Assembly: GCA_934402515.1 (NCBI GenBank)
Contig: CAKRTZ010000046.1
Location: 1 to 17,388 of the forward strand
Direction of reading: 5' to 3'
Source of the DNA: an uncultured Lachnospiraceae bacterium
Lineage (GTDB): Bacteria; Bacillota; Clostridia; Lachnospirales; Lachnospiraceae
DNA: 17,388 nt
The position numbers were made by a program, and so were the translations under genes. A model generated the notes under the pieces. It was not told the origin of the DNA and searched no databases. It saw nothing but the letters and a program-made list of their open reading frames with translations. Of this stretch, positions 15,091 to 17,388 are shown in pieces (within the stretch, counting starts at the first letter, position 1; each line of letters starts with the position of its first letter).

Positions 15091-15999
15091 ATGGTATTAA
15101 ACAGTTCGGAACTGAAAGAACACATCCAGATTGTCAAAGGTGAGGTGCAGCTTCTCAATTACGAGGAAGCCCTGACCTATGCCAAAGGTCGGGCCTATGA
15201 GCACGAACTGGATCGAATGATGAATCAGGAAAAACTGCCCTTTTCCAAGGCACAGGTATACCCGGAATTTATTCTGGGAAAATGTCTCATTGACGAGGGA
15301 ACAGTGGATCATCCGAAACAGGTTTATGCAGTCTACTGCCTGACCCCGGAAACATTACTTTTAATCACACCCAAAAAAGATGAACCCATCTTATATAAAA
15401 TCGTAGAAAACACGGAATCGGAGAAGGATTCCAGTCCGCAGCTGTTTTTCCTCCGGTTTCTGGAGCAGACACTGCGGGATGACACAGAGTATTTGCAGAA
15501 AATCGAAGAAGAATGCTATGACATGGAGGAGGATATTTTTGCGGGAAACTGTAAACAGAATCCCGCTCCTACCATGCTGCAGTACCGGAAACACCTGCTC
15601 ACCCGTTGCTTTCATTACCAGCAGATGGCAGATATGAGCGAAACATTGGAAAAAAATATCAACGAGATGTTCAGCCATAAGGAACTGATGATTCTGGAGG
15701 AATTTCACAGCAAGGCGGACCGGTTGGACCAGCATTGCGGGATGCTGCGGGAATATATGGTACAGATCCGGGAACTTTACCAACAGCAGATTGATATCCA
15801 ACAGAATAATACCATGCGGATTCTCACCATTGTGACGGCAATCTTTTCCCCTTTGACATTGATTGCAGGGTGGTATGGCATGAACTTTGTCAATATGCCG
15901 GAACTGCATAGCCGTTATGGATATGCCACCATTGCAGTGCTGTGCTTTGTGATTATTTTATTGGAAATCCTCTATTTCCGTCATAAAAAATACTGGTAG
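15091..15999 (+). CDS. CorA-like Mg2+/divalent cation transporter
   Basis: A 302-residue protein of the CorA family (2-TM-GxN), which forms pentameric inner-membrane channels for Mg2+ or other divalent cations. A long cytoplasmic, helix-rich N-terminal part precedes two C-terminal membrane helices (about 241-263 and 277-297). The signature GMN (263-265, in 'WYGMNF') lies at the end of TM1, and the C-terminus is short and basic (RHKKYW). The usual periplasmic-loop sequence MPE is replaced by 'NMPEL', which is conservative. The start at 15055 would give 314 residues; 15091 is preferred on its GGGAGG site. The gene begins 60 bases after hcp with no terminator between, so read-through from hcp is likely. 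Transport of a metal other than Mg2+ cannot be excluded. Confidence 0.88.
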   Translation: MVLNSSELKEHIQIVKGEVQLLNYEEALTYAKGRAYEHELDRMMNQEKLPFSKAQVYPEFILGKCLIDEGTVDHPKQVYAVYCLTPETLLLITPKKDEPILYKIVENTESEKDSSPQLFFLRFLEQTLRDDTEYLQKIEEECYDMEEDIFAGNCKQNPAPTMLQYRKHLLTRCFHYQQMADMSETLEKNINEMFSHKELMILEEFHSKADRLDQHCGMLREYMVQIRELYQQQIDIQQNNTMRILTIVTAIFSPLTLIAGWYGMNFVNMPELHSRYGYATIAVLCFVIILLEILYFRHKKYW

Positions 16000-16005
16000 C
16001 TAGTA

Positions 16006-16018
16006 GTTTACATAAAAT
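16006..16018 (+). repeat. 13-bp direct repeat copy 1, upstream of deoB
   Basis: GTTTACATAAAAT, identical to the copy at 17277-17289 upstream of cbiM. It contains TAAAAT, a possible -10 box, with no convincing -35 upstream. It lies 52 bases before the deoB start. Confidence 0.5.
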
Positions 16019-16040
16019 GATTGAACGGATTGTCCGAGAG

Positions 16041-16050
16041 AAAAGGAGGT
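16041..16050 (+). promoter_or_regulatory. Strong ribosome binding site of deoB
   Basis: AAAAGGAGGT is nearly a full complement of the 16S rRNA 3' end. It lies 4 bases before ATG 16055 and 7 before ATG 16058. The second is the better spacing, and it puts the metal ligand at D13 and the catalytic Thr at T85, as in Bacillus cereus phosphopentomutase. Confidence 0.75.
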
Positions 16051-16057
16051 TCTTATG

Positions 16058-17248
16058 ATGGAGAAATTTCATAGAGTATTTGTGATTGTACTGGATTCCC
16101 TGGGCGTGGGCGCCATGCCGGATTCCGGGAAATTCGGTGATGTGGGCGTGGACACCTTCGGGCACATCGTTGATACGGTAGGACCGTTGCAGATGCCCAA
16201 CCTGACGAAACTGGGCTTTTTACAGATTCATCCCGGCAAGGGTATGGAGGAGGAGCCCAATCCTATAGGCCGTTATATGAAAATGTCCGAGGCAAGCTGC
16301 GGCAAGGACACCATGACCGGACACTGGGAAATGATGGGATTGAAGGTGGAAAAGCCTTTCAAAACCTTTACAGAGACCGGATTCCCACCGGAGCTGATTG
16401 CAGAACTGGAGAAACGCTGTGGCAAAAAGGTCATCGGCAACAAGAGCGCCAGCGGCACGGAAATTCTGGAGGAACTGGGAGAGGAAGAAATCCGGGACGG
16501 TTCCATGATTGTATACACTTCTGCAGATTCTGTTTTGCAGATTTGCGGTAATGAGGAGACCTTTGATTTGCAGAACCTCTATCGCTGTTGTGAAATTGCC
16601 AGGGAACTGACCATGAAGGATGAGTGGAAGGTGGGCAGAGTCATTGCCCGTCCTTATGTGGGAAAGAAAAAAGGAGAGTTTGTCCGCACCAGCAACCGCC
16701 GGGATTATGCCTTGAAACCTTTTGGGGCTACCGCATTAAACGCTTTGCAGGAGGCAGGACTGGATGTGATTGCCGTGGGCAAAATCCATGATATCTTTGT
16801 GGGGGAGGGCATTACCGAAAGCCTGCACTCCCAGTCCTCCGTCAACGGCATGGAGCAGACAGTGGAAATAGCCAGACGGGATTTCCATGGCTTATGCTTT
16901 ACCAATTTGGTGGACTTTGATGCACTGTGGGGACACCGCCGCAATCCCCAGGGTTACGGACGGGAGATTGAGAAGTTTGACATGGGTCTGGGCAATTTCT
17001 TAGAGGTGATGCGCCCGGATGATTTGCTGATCATCACCGCAGACCACGGCAACGACCCCACTTATAGCGGAACTGACCATACCAGAGAATATGTGCCCTT
17101 CCTGGCATATTCCCCCAGCATGAAACAGCATGGAGCCCTGCAGGGAAGTGATACCTTTGCGGTGATCGGTGCCACCATCGCCGATAATTTCGGCGTGAAG
17201 ATGCCGGAGGGAACGATTGGAAGTTCCATTTTGAAGGAACTGGAATAG
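16058..17248 (+). CDS. deoB: Phosphopentomutase
   Basis: A 396-residue Mn2+-dependent enzyme of the alkaline phosphatase superfamily. It interconverts (deoxy)ribose-1-phosphate and (deoxy)ribose-5-phosphate, linking nucleoside breakdown to the pentose phosphate pathway. Metal and catalytic residues are visible: D13 in 'VLDSLGVG', the phosphorylated T85 in 'GKDTMTGHWE', D288 and H293 in 'DFDALWGHRR', D329 and H330 in 'TADHGND', and H341 in 'GTDHTRE'. The length equals that of characterised bacterial DeoB. The ATG at 16055 is also possible and would add one Met. The gene stands 58 bases after the CorA-like gene. No purine/pyrimidine phosphorylase or deoC lies within the window; the downstream neighbour is cbiM. 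Function is secure from motif conservation. Confidence 0.97.
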   Translation: MEKFHRVFVIVLDSLGVGAMPDSGKFGDVGVDTFGHIVDTVGPLQMPNLTKLGFLQIHPGKGMEEEPNPIGRYMKMSEASCGKDTMTGHWEMMGLKVEKPFKTFTETGFPPELIAELEKRCGKKVIGNKSASGTEILEELGEEEIRDGSMIVYTSADSVLQICGNEETFDLQNLYRCCEIARELTMKDEWKVGRVIARPYVGKKKGEFVRTSNRRDYALKPFGATALNALQEAGLDVIAVGKIHDIFVGEGITESLHSQSSVNGMEQTVEIARRDFHGLCFTNLVDFDALWGHRRNPQGYGREIEKFDMGLGNFLEVMRPDDLLIITADHGNDPTYSGTDHTREYVPFLAYSPSMKQHGALQGSDTFAVIGATIADNFGVKMPEGTIGSSILKELE

Positions 17249-17276
17249 AAAAAATCGTGTTCCATTGGGAAATATG

Positions 17277-17289
17277 GTTTACATAAAAT
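17277..17289 (+). repeat. 13-bp direct repeat copy 2, upstream of cbiM
   Basis: A second copy of GTTTACATAAAAT, 36 bases before the cbiM ATG and 28 bases after the deoB stop. It may be a shared promoter core or regulator half-site. No riboswitch fits in the 64-base gap, which leaves cobalamin control of this gene unsupported here. Confidence 0.5.
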
Positions 17290-17312
17290 ACATAGTAAGG
17301 AGAAGTACGATT

Positions 17313-17388
17313 ATGCACATGGCAGATGCCTTAGTGAATCCGGCAGTTGCCGGAACCATGTATGCCTGCTCCACCGTGGCGGCAGGAT
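17313..17388 (+). CDS. cbiM: CbiM-type cobalt (or nickel) ECF transporter component, N-terminal fragment
   Basis: Only the first 25 codons are in the window. They read MHMADALVNPAVAGTMYACS and onward, which matches the strongly conserved start of CbiM/NikM substrate-binding components of energy-coupling-factor transporters for Co2+ or Ni2+. His2 of this family takes part in metal binding at the N-terminus. AAGGAG (17297-17302) lies 10 bases before the ATG. The rest of the gene, and the expected CbiN, CbiQ and CbiO partners, would be downstream. Metal specificity cannot be decided from this fragment. Confidence 0.85.
   Translation, partial: MHMADALVNPAVAGTMYACSTVAAG

Noticed and set aside
17249..17312. 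Cobalamin riboswitch upstream of cbiM
   Set aside because: The 64-base gap is far too short for the ~200-base element, and no B12-box-like sequence is visible.
1..17388. CRISPR array, tRNA/rRNA gene, insertion sequence or phage genes
   Set aside because: No regularly spaced repeats, RNA-gene-like structure, transposase or integrase motif was seen; the only tandem repeats are the in-frame surface-protein units.

Overview
The window reads as a chromosomal segment of an anaerobic gut Firmicute, most likely a Lachnospiraceae (Clostridium cluster XIVa) member. The reasons are Gram-positive style ribosome binding sites (AAAGGAGG-like), lipoprotein SBP/hybrid-kinase gene pairs, a flavodiiron protein, a hybrid cluster protein, a CmpB-type membrane protein and a proline-rich surface protein with a C-terminal membrane anchor. 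The family-level placement is inferred from protein content, not proven.

Layout. (1) 2-1807: 3' part of a large cell-surface protein, closed by a strong rho-independent terminator. (2) 2032-4507: fprA (flavodiiron O2/NO reductase) and an internally duplicated membrane protein, in one transcription unit with a recognisable promoter and a GAAA-loop terminator. (3) 4683-11053: a four-gene operon behind a full-consensus promoter (TTGACA-18-TATAAT). It holds two successive modules, each a type-3 solute-binding lipoprotein translationally overlapped with a membrane hybrid histidine kinase carrying a C-terminal receiver. No permease, ATPase, HPt protein or DNA-binding response regulator is present. 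(4) 11125-12504: an aldehyde dehydrogenase on the minus strand, convergent with the kinase operon and sharing a bidirectional terminator with it. (5) 12672-15030: a Crp/Fnr-type regulator followed by hcp (hybrid cluster protein). A perfect 16-bp palindrome lies between them at the position expected for a class II activator site. (6) 15091-15999: a CorA-like metal transporter. (7) 16058-17248: deoB (phosphopentomutase). (8) 17313 to the window end: the first codons of a CbiM-type cobalt transporter component.

How it fits together. FprA and Hcp both handle oxygen or nitrogen-oxide stress in anaerobes, and the Crp/Fnr regulator next to hcp is probably its HcpR-like NO/redox-responsive activator. 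The central operon looks like a 'split BvgS' sensory system: the periplasmic-type binding domain that BvgS fuses to its kinase is here a separate lipoprotein encoded just upstream of each kinase. The two modules are paralogous but have diverged. The second kinase has gained a PAS-like domain, and the first binding protein appears to have lost the arginine expected to hold an amino-acid carboxylate. This operon is the most interesting part of the window. No phage, IS element, CRISPR array, tRNA or rRNA gene was seen, and no gene-free stretch exceeds 300 bases.
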